From Pantoea anthophila (GTDB lineage Bacteria > Pseudomonadota > Gammaproteobacteria > Enterobacterales > Enterobacteriaceae), in contig NZ_VHIZ01000017.1 in NCBI RefSeq assembly GCF_006494375.1, positions 205,278 through 269,277 of the forward strand: DNA of 64,000 nucleotides. The letters are read 5' to 3'. The notes beneath the pieces were generated by a model. That model was not told the DNA's origin. It worked only from the letters and a program-made list of their open reading frames with translations, and searched no databases. The stretch's first letter is position 1. Each line of letters opens with the position of its first letter. A program made the translations under genes and the position numbers. Below, piece after piece: positions 18,318 to 29,567 of the stretch.

Positions 18318-19367
18318 ATGCAACCTCTCAGCGGCCCCGGTGTGCCGGTCGGCGATCGTTCATCTCTTAATCCGCAAACCGGCGTAACACGTCACGGTTC
18401 TGTGGCGGGTGAACAGCCCCTCTCCCCGGCTCAGCGCACGACATTAGAACGCCTGATCGTGCGGATCTTATCGCTCAGCAATCTTAAGGCACCTGAACTC
18501 TGGGCGGGCGTCCGGCATGAGGTGGGCGTGAAGAGTGAGGCGGAGCTGCAGTCGCGTCACTTTCCGGCTGCGGAGCAGTATCTGAATGGTCGTCTGACTC
18601 AGGCGCAGAATGGCCATGCCACGCGTCAGTTGATGACTCAGCTCACAGAACTGCTGCCGAAGGGCAATAACCGTCAGGCGGTGAGTGACTTTATCCGCCA
18701 GCAGTTTGGTCAGACCGTTCTGAGCTCGCTGAGCCAGGACCAGCTGCGTCAGGTACTGACGATGCTGCAGAACGGGCAGATGGCGATCCCGCAGCCGCAG
18801 CAGAGCCGCGTCAGCGATCGGACCCTGCTCCCGGCGGAGCATCAGACGCTCAATCAGCAGGTGGTCCGTCTGGCCGCCGCCACCGGAGAACCGACTGGCA
18901 AACTCTGGACGGCGGCGCTGAAACTGGTCGGACTGACCAGCGGCGATCCCATCCCCTCGCGCCACTTCCCGCTGCTCACCCAGTATCTGCAGGTACGTCA
19001 GACGCTGAGTCAGCACAGCGCACCCACCTTACAGCTGCTGGAAGCCTCGCTGAAACAGCCGCTGGATCAGCACGAGCGGCATAGCCTGGAGGAGTACAGC
19101 CAGCAGCGTTTTCAGGCCACACCGCAGACGGTGCTAACCGTGACGCAGACGCAGGATCTGCTGAACTTCCTGTTCAGCCGTCGCGCCGATCGTGCCGAGA
19201 AAGTTCACGAACAGCCGCTGGCCGCCAGTGAGATCAAACCGCAGCCGATCTGGTCGCCCTTTGTCACCTCGCTGCCGTCACCGCTGCAGCCCCTGGCGCA
19301 GCGTCCCCTGCTGGGTCTGTTTGTTGCGCTGGTGGTGATCACCCTTCTGCTCTGGCTGGTGCTTTAG
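18318..19367 (+). CDS. flk: Flk (RflH), flagellar assembly checkpoint protein
   Basis: 349 aa from the ATG at 18318 (AAGGA eight bases upstream); the longer frame upstream has no support. It resembles E. coli Flk: MQPLSGPG start, two similar Gln-rich halves containing SRHFPAAEQYL and NNRQAVSDFIRQQFGQTVL, and a C-terminal membrane anchor (LGLFVALVVITLLLWLVL). Flk is an inner-membrane protein that restrains early release of late flagellar substrates. The flk-fabB neighbourhood is conserved, apart from inserted genes. Confidence 0.9.
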   Translation: MQPLSGPGVPVGDRSSLNPQTGVTRHGSVAGEQPLSPAQRTTLERLIVRILSLSNLKAPELWAGVRHEVGVKSEAELQSRHFPAAEQYLNGRLTQAQNGHATRQLMTQLTELLPKGNNRQAVSDFIRQQFGQTVLSSLSQDQLRQVLTMLQNGQMAIPQPQQSRVSDRTLLPAEHQTLNQQVVRLAAATGEPTGKLWTAALKLVGLTSGDPIPSRHFPLLTQYLQVRQTLSQHSAPTLQLLEASLKQPLDQHERHSLEEYSQQRFQATPQTVLTVTQTQDLLNFLFSRRADRAEKVHEQPLAASEIKPQPIWSPFVTSLPSPLQPLAQRPLLGLFVALVVITLLLWLVL

Positions 19368-19368
19368 G

Positions 19369-19812
19369 TCAGCAGCCACAGGATGCATCGGGTGCGGTGA
19401 CGGGCCATTCGCCCGGCGCCTCCCCCCAGGTCAGCGGATGACCTTCCCGTTTCCAGAAATCCAGCCCGCCAGTCAGCTCCTTCACCTGAAATCCCAGTTC
19501 CGCCAGCTTCAGAGCCGCTTTCGTCGAGCCGTTACAGCCGATGCCGTCGCAATAGGTAACATAAACGCGGTCGCGGTCGAGCGGCTCGCAGCTGGAAGCA
19601 TTGATCTCACGGTGGGGAAAATTAATCGCGCCGCTGATATGGCCGGCGCGATAAGCCGCCGGTGCGCGCGCATCGATCACCTGAATGCCGGGCAGATTCC
19701 GGGCCAGATCCTCCGCCAGATCCCAGGCGTCTGTATAATAAGCGAGTTTTGCCTGCAGATAGTCGAGGCTTTGCTGCGGCGTGGCGGCGGGAAAATGTAA
19801 TACAGATGACAT
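19369..19812 (-). CDS. Rhodanese-like sulfurtransferase domain protein
   Basis: 147 aa from ATG 19812 (AGGAG upstream). It is a single rhodanese domain with GIQVIDARAPAAYRAGHISG and active-site loop YCDGIGCNGSTKAA, where the first Cys is the likely persulfide carrier. It ends in DASCGC. The stop is 1 bp from the flk stop (convergent), and the gene is divergent from a MocR regulator 87 bp away, which may control it. The substrate is unknown. Confidence 0.87.
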   Translation of the reverse strand: MSSVLHFPAATPQQSLDYLQAKLAYYTDAWDLAEDLARNLPGIQVIDARAPAAYRAGHISGAINFPHREINASSCEPLDRDRVYVTYCDGIGCNGSTKAALKLAELGFQVKELTGGLDFWKREGHPLTWGEAPGEWPVTAPDASCGC

Positions 19813-19899
19813 CGCGATTCTCCTGTTGAAGTGAGTGTGCAGTTTACGGCAGAGTGGACTGCCTGCTGATACCCATTTTGCGCCAGGAATAAGACCCAT

Positions 19900-21321
19900 A
19901 TGAGTTCACCGCTGTTGCAGCTTTTCCAGCATCAGGCCAGCGGCGGCGTGCGTGAGCGCCTCTGCACCACCCTGCGTCTGGCCATTAACCGGCATCATCT
20001 GCACGCCGGTCAGCAGCTGCCCTCCAGTCGCCAGCTGGCGCAGGATCTCCGGATTTCACGCGTCACGGTGGAAGCCGCCTATGGTCAGCTTGAGAGCGAA
20101 GGCTATCTGCGACGCGAGATCGGTCGCGGAACGTTTGTGGCCATCACGATTCCCGCAGGCACCGCTTCAGCGGCACGCGTTCAGCCCGCGCGTTTCTCAG
20201 CGCGGGGGCAGCAGGTGCTGGCAAGCGGAGGCTGTCAGGATCCCCCGTTTCCTCACGCCTTTGCCGCCGGTTCCCCGGAGTTACGCGCTTTTCCCCATGA
20301 CAGCTGGCGACGCCTGAGCAGCAGCGTGCAGCGTTCGCTGGGCAGCGCCGCCATGGGATATGGCGATCCCTGCGGCTACCTGCCGCTGCGCAGTGCGATT
20401 GCTGATTATCTGGCGCTCTCGCGGGGTATGCAGTGCCAGCCGGAGCAGGTGATTATCCTGACCAGTTCGCAACAGGCGCTGCAGCTGCTGGCGATGATGT
20501 TCGTCGATCCCGGAGATGATGTGTGGATAGAGGAGCCAGGCTATCCCGGCGCACGAAACGCGCTGCTCGCCGCAGGCGCAAAGGTGCACGGGATAACCGT
20601 CGATGCCGAAGGCGCAGTGCCGGGTCACGGCAGTGCAAAGCTGATGTATCTGACCCCTTCACACCACTATCCGACCGGGGTAACGCTGAGCCTGCCCCGC
20701 CGTCTCGCCTGGCTCGCCTGGGCGCAGCGCAACCAAAGCTGGCTGATTGAAGATGACTACGACAGTGAGTTTCATTATGACGAGCGCCCGATTCCTGCGC
20801 TGCAGGGACTGGACCGTCATCAGCGGGTCATTACGCTCGGCACCTTTTCGAAATCGCTGTTCCCTTCACTGCGTCTGGCGTGGATGGTGGTGCCTCCCGC
20901 GCTGACTGCCCCTCTGGGCCAGGCTCGCAGCGTGCTGGATGGACACAGCGCCCTGCTGCCCCAGGCGATTACCGCGGCTTTTCTGCACCAGGGACATTTT
21001 GCCACTCATCTGCGGCTGATGCGTCAGCTCTATCATAGCCGTCGCGATCGGTTGCTGGAGCAGATTGCGCAGCGGCTCTCACCGTGGATTACGCCCATCG
21101 CCAGTGGCGGCGGACTCCAGCTGACGGTGACAGTGGAACAGGACGAAGCGCACTTAACCGCGCTCGCGGCACAACAGGGGTTGCTGTTGCCTCGTCTCAG
21201 CCCGCTCTATGCCGGCTCCGCGTCTCAGCAGGGCTGGATACTCGGCTTCGCCGCGCTGACGCCTGATGAGATTGTGGCAGGGTGCGATAAACTGCTGAGG
21301 CTGCTGCAGCGGGAGGGATAA
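19900..21321 (+). CDS. MocR/PdxR-type GntR-aminotransferase regulator
   Basis: 473 aa. An N-terminal GntR winged helix (LPSSRQLAQDLRISRVTVEA) is fused to a fold-type-I aminotransferase domain, with the PLP-lysine region GTFSKSLFPSLRLAW and the aspartate motif IEDDYDSEFHYDERP. MocR proteins use PLP or an aminoacyl-PLP adduct as effector rather than for catalysis. No pdxST lies nearby, so the target is more likely the divergent rhodanese gene, or itself. Confidence 0.88.
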   Translation: MSSPLLQLFQHQASGGVRERLCTTLRLAINRHHLHAGQQLPSSRQLAQDLRISRVTVEAAYGQLESEGYLRREIGRGTFVAITIPAGTASAARVQPARFSARGQQVLASGGCQDPPFPHAFAAGSPELRAFPHDSWRRLSSSVQRSLGSAAMGYGDPCGYLPLRSAIADYLALSRGMQCQPEQVIILTSSQQALQLLAMMFVDPGDDVWIEEPGYPGARNALLAAGAKVHGITVDAEGAVPGHGSAKLMYLTPSHHYPTGVTLSLPRRLAWLAWAQRNQSWLIEDDYDSEFHYDERPIPALQGLDRHQRVITLGTFSKSLFPSLRLAWMVVPPALTAPLGQARSVLDGHSALLPQAITAAFLHQGHFATHLRLMRQLYHSRRDRLLEQIAQRLSPWITPIASGGGLQLTVTVEQDEAHLTALAAQQGLLLPRLSPLYAGSASQQGWILGFAALTPDEIVAGCDKLLRLLQREG

Positions 21322-21359
21322 ATCTGGCCGGCGCCGGTTTACCGTAAGCCAGAAAACAA

Positions 21360-21382
21360 AAGGGCCGGCAAAGCCGGCCCTT
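21360..21382. terminator. Bidirectional terminator between mocR gene and fabB
   Basis: AAGGGCCGGC (21360-21369) pairs perfectly with GCCGGCCCTT (21373-21382). On the minus strand a T-rich tail (TTTTGTTTTC) follows, so it terminates fabB; on the plus strand it can also stop the regulator transcript, though the T-run is only TT. Confidence 0.85.
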
Positions 21383-21402
21383 CAGCGTGCTGACGTAAAA
21401 GA

Positions 21403-22623
21403 TTACGCCTGATATTTACGCATGGTCAGCGTGGCGTTGGTGCCACCGAAACCAAAGCTGTTAGACATCACGGTCGTCAGCTCTTTTTCCATCGGCTCAG
21501 TCACGATGTTCATGCCGGTGGCAGCTGCATCCAGTGAGTTGATGTTGATGCTTGGCGCGATAAAGCCATGCTCCAGCATCAGCAGCGAGTAAATCGCTTC
21601 CTGTACGCCAGCCGCACCCAGTGAGTGACCGGTCATCGCTTTGGTTGCTGAAATGTAAGGGGTTTTCTCGCCAAACACTTCACGAATCGCACCCAGCTCT
21701 TTCACGTCGCCCACTGGCGTAGAGGTACCGTGGCTGTTCAGATAGTCGATTGGCGTGTCGACGCCGTTCATTGCCATCTTCATGCAGCGCACCGCACCTT
21801 CACCTGAAGGCGCAACCATGTCTGCACCGTCAGAGGTCGCACCATAGCCGACGATTTCGGCATAGATGTGTGCACCGCGAGCCAGCGCATGCTCCAGCTC
21901 TTCAACCACCACCATGCCACCGCCACCGGCGATAACAAAACCGTCGCGCTCGTTGTCATAGGTGCGTGACGCTTTTTCTGGTGTGTCGTTGTAACGGGTG
22001 GAGAGCGCGCCCATGGCGTCGAACTCACAGGCCATTTCCCAGCAGAGCTCTTCGCCGCCGCCGGCAAAAACGATATCCTGTTTGCCCAGCTGAATCTGCT
22101 CAACGGCGTTACCGATACAGTGCGCAGAGGTAGCACAGGCGGAGCTGATCGAGTAGTTTACGCCATGAATTTTGAATGGCGTGGCGAGACAGGCAGAGAC
22201 GCCAGAAGCCATCGCCTTGGTGACCACGTAAGGGCCAACCGCTTTCAGGCCGCGTGGGCTGCGCATTGCATCAGCACCAAAGACCTGGAAGCGCGGGGAA
22301 CCACCGCCTGAACCTGCAATCAGACCTACACGCGGGTTGCTCTGATACATTTCATCAGTCAGGCCGGAATCTTTAATCGCTTCTTCCATGGAGAGATAAG
22401 CATAGATGGACGCATCACTCATAAAGCGCACAACTTTGCGATCGATGAGGCCGGTGGTATCTAATTTGACGTTACCCCAGACGTGACTACGCATGCCGGA
22501 ATCTTTCATCTCTTCAGAAAAGGTGATGCCAGAGCGTCCTTCACGCAGAGATGACAGCACTTCCTGCTGGTTATTACCAATACTGGAAACGATCCCTAAG
22601 CCAGTAATCACAGCACGTTTCAT
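21403..22623 (-). CDS. fabB: FabB, 3-oxoacyl-ACP synthase I
   Basis: 406 aa. The catalytic triad is visible: Cys163 in [12 protein letters not shown], His in [12 protein letters not shown] and His in [14 protein letters not shown]. It condenses malonyl-ACP with acyl-ACP and is the elongation enzyme essential for unsaturated fatty acids. It is divergent from mnmC. FabR-like and FadR-like sites lie upstream, as in E. coli. Confidence 0.98.
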   Translation of the reverse strand: MKRAVITGLGIVSSIGNNQQEVLSSLREGRSGITFSEEMKDSGMRSHVWGNVKLDTTGLIDRKVVRFMSDASIYAYLSMEEAIKDSGLTDEMYQSNPRVGLIAGSGGGSPRFQVFGADAMRSPRGLKAVGPYVVTKAMASGVSACLATPFKIHGVNYSISSACATSAHCIGNAVEQIQLGKQDIVFAGGGEELCWEMACEFDAMGALSTRYNDTPEKASRTYDNERDGFVIAGGGGMVVVEELEHALARGAHIYAEIVGYGATSDGADMVAPSGEGAVRCMKMAMNGVDTPIDYLNSHGTSTPVGDVKELGAIREVFGEKTPYISATKAMTGHSLGAAGVQEAIYSLLMLEHGFIAPSININSLDAAATGMNIVTEPMEKELTTVMSNSFGFGGTNATLTMRKYQA

Positions 22624-22665
22624 TCAATCTTCCTCATCCACTTCTTCGTAATTGGCATGCACTCT

Positions 22666-22701
22666 AGCGTACACTTGTACGCCGAACAAGTCCGATCAGC
22701 T
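22666..22701 (-). promoter_or_regulatory. FabR and FadR sites upstream of fabB
   Basis: On the minus strand GGCGTACAAGTGTACGCT (22683-22666) is a near-perfect FabR palindrome. Directly upstream, AGCTGATCGGACTTGTT (22701-22686) resembles the FadR operator AACTGGTCNGACCAGTT and is close to the E. coli fabB site as remembered. FadR would activate and FabR repress fabB. Confidence 0.8.
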
Positions 22702-22777
22702 ATTTCCTTTTGTAAATTTGCGTCATGTGACCTGGGTCGTTAAAATCGCGCCACTGCCTGAAAAACGAGCCTTTCCC

Positions 22778-24784
22778 GTGAAATTAACCCCGGTTAAACA
22801 TGCGCAGCTAAACTGGAATGAACAGGGTACACCTGTTTCCCGAGCGTTTGGCGACGTCTATTTCTCTAACGACAATGGTCTGGAAGAGACACGCTATGTG
22901 TTCCTTGGCGGCAACGGTTTCCCGCAGCGTTTTGCGGCGCATCCGCGCGATCTCCTGATCGTGGCGGAAAGCGGGTTTGGTACCGGCCTTAATTTTCTTA
23001 CTCTGTGGCAGGCCTTTGACGCCTTTCAGCGTGAGCAGCCTGGTGCGACAGTAAAACGTCTGCATTTCATTAGCTTTGAGAAATTTCCGTTAACCCGCGC
23101 GGATCTGATCGCGGCGCATCAGCACTGGCCCGAACTTGCCCCCTGGGCAGAAGCGCTGCAGGCCCAGTGGCCGGCTGCCCTGCCCGGCTGCCAGCGACTG
23201 CTGTTTGACGGCGGGCGCATCACGCTGGATCTGTGGCTGGGCGATATCAACCTGCTGATGGAAAAGGTGGATGAGAGCCTGCATCGTCAGGTCGATGCCT
23301 GGTTCCTCGATGGCTTCGCGCCCGCAAAGAATCCCGATATGTGGACGCCCGCGCTGTTCAGCATGATGGCGAAGCTGGCGCGTCCACAGGGGACTTTCGC
23401 GACTTTTACTGCTGCAGGGTTTGTGCGGCGCGGTCTGCAGGAGGCGGGATTTGATGTCACCCGCCGCAAAGGATTTGGCCCGAAACGCGAAATGCTGTGC
23501 GGCAGCCTGCAGGATGCGCCTCTGCTCCCCGGCATGCAGCCCTGGTATCATCGCCATCCGGCGGCGCAGCAGGAAGTTGCCCTGATTGGTGGCGGCGTGG
23601 CCAGCGCGACCCTGGCGCTGGCGCTGCTGCGCCGTGGCTGGCGGGTGACGCTCTACTGCGCCGATGAGGCGCCCGCGCTGGGTGCCTCCGGTAACCGGCA
23701 GGGCGCACTCTATCCGCTGCTCAATCAGCACGACCCGGCCCTCGCCACCTTCTTCCCGGCGGCATTCAGCTTTGCCCGGCGACTCTACGACCAGACCGGG
23801 GCCACTTTTGAGCATGAGTGGAGTGGCGTGCTGCAACTGGGCTGGGATGAAAAGAGCCGCAAAAAGATCGAACAGATGCTGGCGATGGATCTGCCTGAAA
23901 CCCTTGCCTGCGGCGTCGATGTCGCAGAGGCGGAAAACCGGGCGAAGGTAGCGCTGGGCTGCGGCGGCATTTTCTATCCGGAGGGCGGCTGGCTCTCACC
24001 GGCTGAGCTGACCACCGCGCTGCTCGCCCATGGCGAAACACAGGGCTTACGCATTCACTGGCTGCACCGGGTGAGCGGGCTTTCTCAAGAGGAAGATGGC
24101 TGGACGCTGACCTTCAGCGACCGCCCGGCGGTTCACCATTCTGCGGTGGTCCTGGCAAACGGTCACGCGATCGCCGACTTTGCGCAAAGCGCCCCGCTGC
24201 CAGCCTACCCGGTAGCGGGTCAGGTGAGCCATGTTCCCGCCACGCCGGCCCTCAGCGCGCTGCAGACCGTGCTCTGTTACGACGGCTATCTGACGCCGGT
24301 CAGCACCCAGTTTGGTACCCACTGTATCGGTGCCAGCTACCATCGTGGTGAAACCGCAACGCGTTATCGCGAGGCGGATCAGCAGGAGAATCGCAGTCGA
24401 CTGCTGCACTGTCTGCCTGACAGCCGCTGGGCGGAAACGGTGGATGTCAGTGAGGGAGAAGCCAGAATGGGCGTGCGCTGCGCCACGCGCGATCACCTGC
24501 CGATGGTGGGCGGCGTGCCCGATTATGCCGCGACGCTGGCACAGTATGCCGATTTACCGGCCCGGCTTGCGGCAGGCAGTCAGATTGCTGACGCGCCCGA
24601 TCTGCCGGGGCTTTATCTGTTTGGTGCGCTGGGTTCACGCGGCTTGTGCAGCGCACCGCTGGCAGCCGAGGTGCTGGCCGCCCAGCTGGCAGGTGAGCCA
24701 CAGCCGCTGGATGCGACCACGCTGGCAGCACTCAATCCGAATCGCTACTGGGTCAGGAAACTGCTGAAGGGGAAAGCGGTGTAA
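22778..24784 (+). CDS. mnmC: MnmC, bifunctional tRNA mnm5s2U enzyme
   Basis: 668 aa from the GTG at 22778, which places the N-terminus exactly as in E. coli MnmC; the longer frame runs back through the fabB operators. The N-terminal half is a SAM methyltransferase ([16 protein letters not shown]), and the C-terminal half is an FAD oxidoreductase ([17 protein letters not shown]). It converts cmnm5(s2)U34 to mnm5(s2)U34 in tRNA anticodons. Confidence 0.95.
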   Translation: MKLTPVKHAQLNWNEQGTPVSRAFGDVYFSNDNGLEETRYVFLGGNGFPQRFAAHPRDLLIVAESGFGTGLNFLTLWQAFDAFQREQPGATVKRLHFISFEKFPLTRADLIAAHQHWPELAPWAEALQAQWPAALPGCQRLLFDGGRITLDLWLGDINLLMEKVDESLHRQVDAWFLDGFAPAKNPDMWTPALFSMMAKLARPQGTFATFTAAGFVRRGLQEAGFDVTRRKGFGPKREMLCGSLQDAPLLPGMQPWYHRHPAAQQEVALIGGGVASATLALALLRRGWRVTLYCADEAPALGASGNRQGALYPLLNQHDPALATFFPAAFSFARRLYDQTGATFEHEWSGVLQLGWDEKSRKKIEQMLAMDLPETLACGVDVAEAENRAKVALGCGGIFYPEGGWLSPAELTTALLAHGETQGLRIHWLHRVSGLSQEEDGWTLTFSDRPAVHHSAVVLANGHAIADFAQSAPLPAYPVAGQVSHVPATPALSALQTVLCYDGYLTPVSTQFGTHCIGASYHRGETATRYREADQQENRSRLLHCLPDSRWAETVDVSEGEARMGVRCATRDHLPMVGGVPDYAATLAQYADLPARLAAGSQIADAPDLPGLYLFGALGSRGLCSAPLAAEVLAAQLAGEPQPLDATTLAALNPNRYWVRKLLKGKAV

Positions 24785-24821
24785 AGCGGGTCTGCAGGGC
24801 GGCGCTTACCGCCCTGTCATA

Positions 24822-25106
24822 TCATGCGGAGAGCTGGCGCGCCTGAACAAACAGGTTGTCCCACATGCCGACCACCAGCGCCTGATCGCGCGGTGAGAGT
24901 TCGCCTGCGGCAATGGCGTTCTGCAGGCTGCGGGTCACCTGAACCTGCAGCGCTTCTGGCGTATGCTCATCCAGCTGCTCCACTTCAGCGACCGCCAGGG
25001 TCAGGTGCCCGCGCAGATAACCGCTGGCGAACAGTTCATCGTCACTGGCATGCTCGACCATGTCGTCAATCAGGGCCAGGATACGCGCTTCAAATTCTGC
25101 GATCAT
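24822..25106 (-). CDS. yfcL: YfcL family protein
   Basis: 94 aa from ATG 25106 (AGAGGAA upstream), beginning [20 protein letters not shown] and containing the conserved [16 protein letters not shown] and [11 protein letters not shown]. It matches the small E. coli YfcL protein, of unknown function. It is 32 bp downstream of epmC, in the same order as E. coli. Confidence 0.92.
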   Translation of the reverse strand: MIAEFEARILALIDDMVEHASDDELFASGYLRGHLTLAVAEVEQLDEHTPEALQVQVTRSLQNAIAAGELSPRDQALVVGMWDNLFVQARQLSA

Positions 25107-25138
25107 CTCAATTCCTCTTTTGATAATGTCATCCTGCA

Positions 25139-25684
25139 TCACAGATCGTCCGGCCAGGGAAACTGCGCCGCTGTTAATGAAGGCCTGCCATAAAATTCCG
25201 CCAGGGCGGTAATAAAACGCGCGGGACGCGCGGGAATACCCGCCGTCAGATAGCTCATGACCTGAGCATGTACCTTACGCTGAAACGCAATGCGATCCGG
25301 CTCACAATCTCCGTCGAGATTGTCACAACTGACGTTGAAGGGAAAGCCCGCCGCCATACAAAACATCCACTCCAGCGCCTGTGGCTTCACTTCAACGGCT
25401 TCAAACTGGCTCTGGGTCAGCGCATCGCGGCCATCCGGGCAGTACCAGTAGCCAAAATCGACCAGTTTACGGCGTGCCTCACCGGCGATGCACCAGTGAG
25501 AGATCTCATGCAGGGCGCTGGCGTAAAAGCCGTGGGCAAAAACCACCCGGTTCCACGGCGACTCTGCATCAGCAGGAAGATAGATCGGTTCATCGTCGCC
25601 TTTAATCAGGCGTGTCTGAAATTCATCGCTGAAGCAGCGATCGAACAGCGTAATCAGCTGTTCATAATGATGGGTCGGGTTCAT
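25139..25684 (-). CDS. epmC: EpmC, elongation factor P hydroxylase
   Basis: 181 aa, nearly identical in design to E. coli EpmC (YfcM): [20 protein letters not shown], likely metal-ligand histidines in [14 protein letters not shown], and YWYCPDGRD. It hydroxylates the beta-lysylated lysine of EF-P, the last step of that modification. epmA and epmB are not nearby, as in E. coli. Confidence 0.95.
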   Translation of the reverse strand: MNPTHHYEQLITLFDRCFSDEFQTRLIKGDDEPIYLPADAESPWNRVVFAHGFYASALHEISHWCIAGEARRKLVDFGYWYCPDGRDALTQSQFEAVEVKPQALEWMFCMAAGFPFNVSCDNLDGDCEPDRIAFQRKVHAQVMSYLTAGIPARPARFITALAEFYGRPSLTAAQFPWPDDL

Positions 25685-25703
25685 GACGTTATCACGTAAA
25701 AAG

Positions 25704-26507
25704 TTACGATTGCAGTGTGGAGAGCCACGCCATCACGGCGCTGCCATGGCTGTCCCACAGGAGTTTTATGCTCATTACGGCAGAGACAATCACCACCATC
25801 GGGCGGATCAGTTTCTGCCCGCGGCTCAGCACCAGCCGGGCGCCCAGACGCGCGCCGCAGAACGCGCCGAGCATCATAATCAGGCCGGTTCCCCACACCA
25901 CTTTGCCGCCGAACATAAAGAACAACAGACTGCCCACGTTAGAGGTGAAGTTGAGAACTTTGGCATGGGCTGTCGCCTTCGCCAGGTTGTAACCGCAGAG
26001 CGTGACAAAGGCCAGCGCATAGAAAGAGCCCGCGCCCGGCCCGAAAAATCCGTCATAGAAGCCCACGGCACCGCCCCCGACCAGCGCATAGGCGAGGCCG
26101 TGCAGGCGACGCGCCCGGTCTTCTTCACCGAGACGCGGCATCAGCAGAAACCATAAACCAATCGCGATCAAAAACAGCGGCAGCATCTGACGCAGAAAGT
26201 CCGCCTGCAGGCGCTGGATCAGCACCGCCCCCAGCACGGACCCCAGCAGCGTCATGGCGATATTCAGCCACTGCTCACTCAGATTAACTGCGCCGCGTCG
26301 CACAAAGTAGAGGCTGGCGGAGAACGACCCGCCGACCGATTGCAGTTTATTGGTCGCCAGCGCCTGAGCCGGTGAGAGACCCGCCGCCAGCAGCGACGGC
26401 ACCGTCAGTAACCCCCCGCCACCCGCAATCGAGTCAATAAAACCGGCGAGCATGGCAATCAGAAACAGCAGCCCGACCAGCAGCGGACTGACCACGAACC
26501 ACTCCAT
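25704..26507 (-). CDS. yfcA: YfcA, TauE/SafE-family membrane transporter
   Basis: 267 aa with about eight membrane segments. It has the TauE/SafE N-terminal pattern AGFIDSIAGGGGLLTVPSLL and a matching ATNKLQSVGGSFSAS, then the repeat GFYDGFFGPGAGSFYALAFV. Members of this family export sulfonates or other organic anions; the substrate here is unknown. It lies 8 bp downstream of mepA and 19 bp upstream of epmC. Confidence 0.93.
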   Translation of the reverse strand: MEWFVVSPLLVGLLFLIAMLAGFIDSIAGGGGLLTVPSLLAAGLSPAQALATNKLQSVGGSFSASLYFVRRGAVNLSEQWLNIAMTLLGSVLGAVLIQRLQADFLRQMLPLFLIAIGLWFLLMPRLGEEDRARRLHGLAYALVGGGAVGFYDGFFGPGAGSFYALAFVTLCGYNLAKATAHAKVLNFTSNVGSLLFFMFGGKVVWGTGLIMMLGAFCGARLGARLVLSRGQKLIRPMVVIVSAVMSIKLLWDSHGSAVMAWLSTLQS

Positions 26508-26515
26508 GGAATCCC

Positions 26516-27340
26516 TTACAGTAGATGTTTATCCAGCAGAGCCTGACAGGCAGGCGGTAACGGCGGCGGTTCACGTTTCACCGGCGCGCCCGATCCGGGC
26601 TGCTTCGGCAGGAACCAGCTCTGCAGTTCTGCGCCACAGCCATCGCCCGGAGGCGGTGGCGGCTGATCTTCACAGCCGATACTGCCGGTCGGGCAGCGCA
26701 GCCGCACATGCATGTGCGCCCGATGCGCGAACCAGGGGCGCACTTTGCGCAGCCAGTCACGATCGGCACCGGCATCCGCACAAAGCTGCTTTTTAATCGC
26801 CGGGTTGACGAAGATGCGCGTGACATCATCATCTTTCGCCGCCAGTTTAATCAGGCTGTCGATTTCCGGCTGCCAGTGGCGCGCAATCACGTTTTTATCA
26901 CCCGGCCCGACCAGATCCAGCGGCTGCGGCTTCAGCAGCTGCTGCGCGGTCCAGCGGGTTTTCGGCAGTTGCAGCCAGATATCGACATCCAGCCCGGTCT
27001 GATGGCTGGCGTGACCGCTGCTGAAACGTCCGCCAGCCGCCATGCCCATATCCCCAATCAGAACATTGCCCAGCTGCAGGTTGTGCACGCGGGTCGTCAG
27101 CCGCTGAATAAACGCAATCAGATCGGGATGACCGAAATAACGACGCTGATCCTGACGCATCACCTGATAGTCGGGTGAATTGAGCGGCAGTGCCCGGGCG
27201 CCAATAATACAGCCATTCGCAAAGCCGCCGATGGACTGCGGTGTGCCGCTGATCGGCTGCTGAATACGCTGCCACGGCGTCGCCGCCAGGCTGGAGGCGC
27301 TGAACAACAGCGCGCTCAGAGTAAGCAGAAGTGCCTTCAT
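26516..27340 (-). CDS. mepA: MepA, penicillin-insensitive murein endopeptidase
   Basis: 274 aa from the ATG at 27340, the E. coli length. A signal peptide ([18 protein letters not shown]) is followed by the LAS-type zinc peptidase core, with [16 protein letters not shown] and [12 protein letters not shown] supplying the zinc ligands. It cuts D-alanyl-meso-diaminopimelyl crosslinks in periplasmic murein. It begins 4 bp after the aroC stop. Confidence 0.96.
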   Translation of the reverse strand: MKALLLTLSALLFSASSLAATPWQRIQQPISGTPQSIGGFANGCIIGARALPLNSPDYQVMRQDQRRYFGHPDLIAFIQRLTTRVHNLQLGNVLIGDMGMAAGGRFSSGHASHQTGLDVDIWLQLPKTRWTAQQLLKPQPLDLVGPGDKNVIARHWQPEIDSLIKLAAKDDDVTRIFVNPAIKKQLCADAGADRDWLRKVRPWFAHRAHMHVRLRCPTGSIGCEDQPPPPPGDGCGAELQSWFLPKQPGSGAPVKREPPPLPPACQALLDKHLL

Positions 27341-27344
27341 GCCA

Positions 27345-28430
27345 TCACCAGCGCGGCACGGTGCTGTTAACGTCACCGTTCTGCGCCCGCTGGCGCAGCA
27401 GATGATCCATCAGGACGATCGCCATCATCGCCTCGGCGATCGGCACGGCGCGGATCCCGACGCAGGGATCGTGGCGGCCTTTGGTGATCATCTCCACCTC
27501 TTCGCCGTTGCGGGTAATGGTTTTACCCGGCACGGTGATGCTGGAGGTCGGTTTCATTGCGAGGTTGGCGCTGATGGTCTGGCCGCTGCTGATGCCGCCC
27601 AGAATGCCGCCGGCGTGGTTACTCTGGAAACCATCGTGACGGATTTCATCCCGATGCTGGCTGCCGCGCTGGCTGACCACCGCGAAGCCGTCACCGATCT
27701 CCACCCCTTTTACCGCGTTGATGCTCATCAGCGCGTGCGCCAGGTCGGCATCCAGACGGTCAAAGACCGGTTCGCCCAGGCCAGGCGGCACGTTGTCAGC
27801 CATGACCGTGACTTTAGCCCCGATGGAGTCGCCCTCTTTTTTCAGGCCGCGCATCAGTTCATCCAGCGCCTCCAGCTTCTCCGCATCCGGGCAGAAGAAG
27901 GGATTCTCTTCCACGATGCTCCAGTCTTTCAGCTCACAGGCGATATCCCCGATCTGCGCCAGATAGCCGCGCACCACCACACCATGTTTCATCTGCAGAT
28001 ACTTCTTCGCTATCGCACCGGCGGCCACGCGCATCGCGGTTTCACGCGCCGAAGAGCGGCCACCGCCACGGTAGTCGCGCTGACCATATTTCTGCTCGTA
28101 GGTGTAATCGGCATGGCCGGGACGGAAGAGATCTTTGATCGCGCCATAATCCTGCGACCGCTGATCGGTGTTCTCAATCAGCAGGCCAATAGAGGTGCCG
28201 GTGGTCACACCCTCAAACACACCGGACAAAATTTTCACCTGATCCGGCTCGCGACGCTGCGTGGTGTAGCGCGAGGTGCCAGGACGACGACGGTCGAGGT
28301 CATGCTGGATATCCGCTTCGGTCAGGGGGATGCCCGGTGGCACCCCATCAACGATGCAGCCCAGCGCAAGACCGTGGGACTCGCCAAAGGTAGTTACTCG
28401 AAAAAATTGTCCGATGCTGTTTCCGGCCAT
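27345..28430 (-). CDS. aroC: AroC, chorismate synthase
   Basis: 361 aa. The family signatures are [18 protein letters not shown] near the N-terminus, [20 protein letters not shown], and SRGSQH-type residues later. It converts EPSP to chorismate with reduced FMN, ending the shikimate pathway. It lies between prmB and mepA in the standard order. Confidence 0.98.
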   Translation of the reverse strand: MAGNSIGQFFRVTTFGESHGLALGCIVDGVPPGIPLTEADIQHDLDRRRPGTSRYTTQRREPDQVKILSGVFEGVTTGTSIGLLIENTDQRSQDYGAIKDLFRPGHADYTYEQKYGQRDYRGGGRSSARETAMRVAAGAIAKKYLQMKHGVVVRGYLAQIGDIACELKDWSIVEENPFFCPDAEKLEALDELMRGLKKEGDSIGAKVTVMADNVPPGLGEPVFDRLDADLAHALMSINAVKGVEIGDGFAVVSQRGSQHRDEIRHDGFQSNHAGGILGGISSGQTISANLAMKPTSSITVPGKTITRNGEEVEMITKGRHDPCVGIRAVPIAEAMMAIVLMDHLLRQRAQNGDVNSTVPRW

Positions 28431-28475
28431 GCTGTTTCCTTGTCAGGGTTCGGCGGGCGAGGCTTCGCCCCACTT

Positions 28476-29408
28476 TTAGTCTTTGTAAAAGGAGAAATGG
28501 TGTTGTGCGTCGACGATCTGCTGGCGCGTCAGCGTAAAGACCCCGTCACCGCCGTTGTCAAATTCCAGCCAGGTAAAGGGCACATCGGGATACTGCTCGA
28601 TCATATGCACCATGCTGTTACCGACTTCGCAGACCAGAACGCCCTGCTCGCTGAGATAATCAGGCGCGCAGGCCAGAATGCGGCGCACCAGCTTCAGACC
28701 ATCGCTGCCCGCCGCCAGACCCAGCTCCGGTTCGTGGCGATATTCATTGGGCAGATCATCCATATCTTCCGCATCCACATAAGGCGGATTGGTGACGATC
28801 AGGTCATACTTCAGCGGCGGCAGTTCGCGGAACAGGTCGGCACGAATCGGCGTAACCTGATTAATCAGGCCATGTTCTTCAATATTCTGCTCGGCCACCG
28901 CCAGCGCACCGGTCGAGATATCGACGGCGTCGACCTCCGCTTCCGGGAAGGCGTAAGCACAGGCAATCGCGATACAGCCGCTGCCGGTGCACATATCCAG
29001 AATATGCGCGGGTGGCGTGCTGATAAGACCGGCAAAGCGGTTCTCGATCAGTTCGCCAATCGGTGAACGCGGCACCAGCACGCGCTCATCAACAAAGAAT
29101 TCGTGACCGCAGAACCAGGCTTTATTAGTCAGGTAGGCGACCGGAATACGCTCGTTAACGCGACGAATGACGCGCTCGACAATCAGAAGACGCTCGCTGG
29201 CGGTCAGACGCGCGTTGCGCATATCTTCCGGAATGTCCAGCGGCAGCCAGAGAGACGGCAGGACCAGTTGAACGGCTTCGTCCCAGGGATTGTCTGTGCC
29301 ATGTCCGTACCAGATTCCGGCAGCGGAAAAGCGGCTTACCGCCCAGCGCAGCATGTCCTGAATGGTGTGCAGTTCGTTCACTGCCTCATCGACGAAAATT
29401 TTGTCCAC
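28476..29408 (-). CDS. prmB: PrmB, ribosomal protein L3 glutamine methyltransferase
   Basis: 310 aa from a GTG at 29408, giving (M)[12 protein letters not shown] as in E. coli. It is a SAM methyltransferase with [20 protein letters not shown] and the substrate-binding NPPY in [15 protein letters not shown]. It methylates glutamine of ribosomal protein L3. It is divergent from smrB and 45 bp upstream of aroC. Confidence 0.96.
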   Translation of the reverse strand: MDKIFVDEAVNELHTIQDMLRWAVSRFSAAGIWYGHGTDNPWDEAVQLVLPSLWLPLDIPEDMRNARLTASERLLIVERVIRRVNERIPVAYLTNKAWFCGHEFFVDERVLVPRSPIGELIENRFAGLISTPPAHILDMCTGSGCIAIACAYAFPEAEVDAVDISTGALAVAEQNIEEHGLINQVTPIRADLFRELPPLKYDLIVTNPPYVDAEDMDDLPNEYRHEPELGLAAGSDGLKLVRRILACAPDYLSEQGVLVCEVGNSMVHMIEQYPDVPFTWLEFDNGGDGVFTLTRQQIVDAQHHFSFYKD

Positions 29409-29567
29409 GTAGCCCTCCGCAGGCCTTTTGCTAAATCGGCCGATAGTGTGCCATGAAGCCGGGGAGAATTCAGCGCAGCGAGGTGAAAAAGCTGACAATT
29501 AATGACACTTAACGGTAAGGTATCGGCTCTGCTGTGTGACAGCCTTTTCTGATAAGACTGACCTGCC

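Noticed and set aside
27339..29066. 575-codon plus-strand ORF opposite aroC and prmB
   Set aside because: Antisense shadow of two clearly recognised genes; composition and sequence match no protein family.
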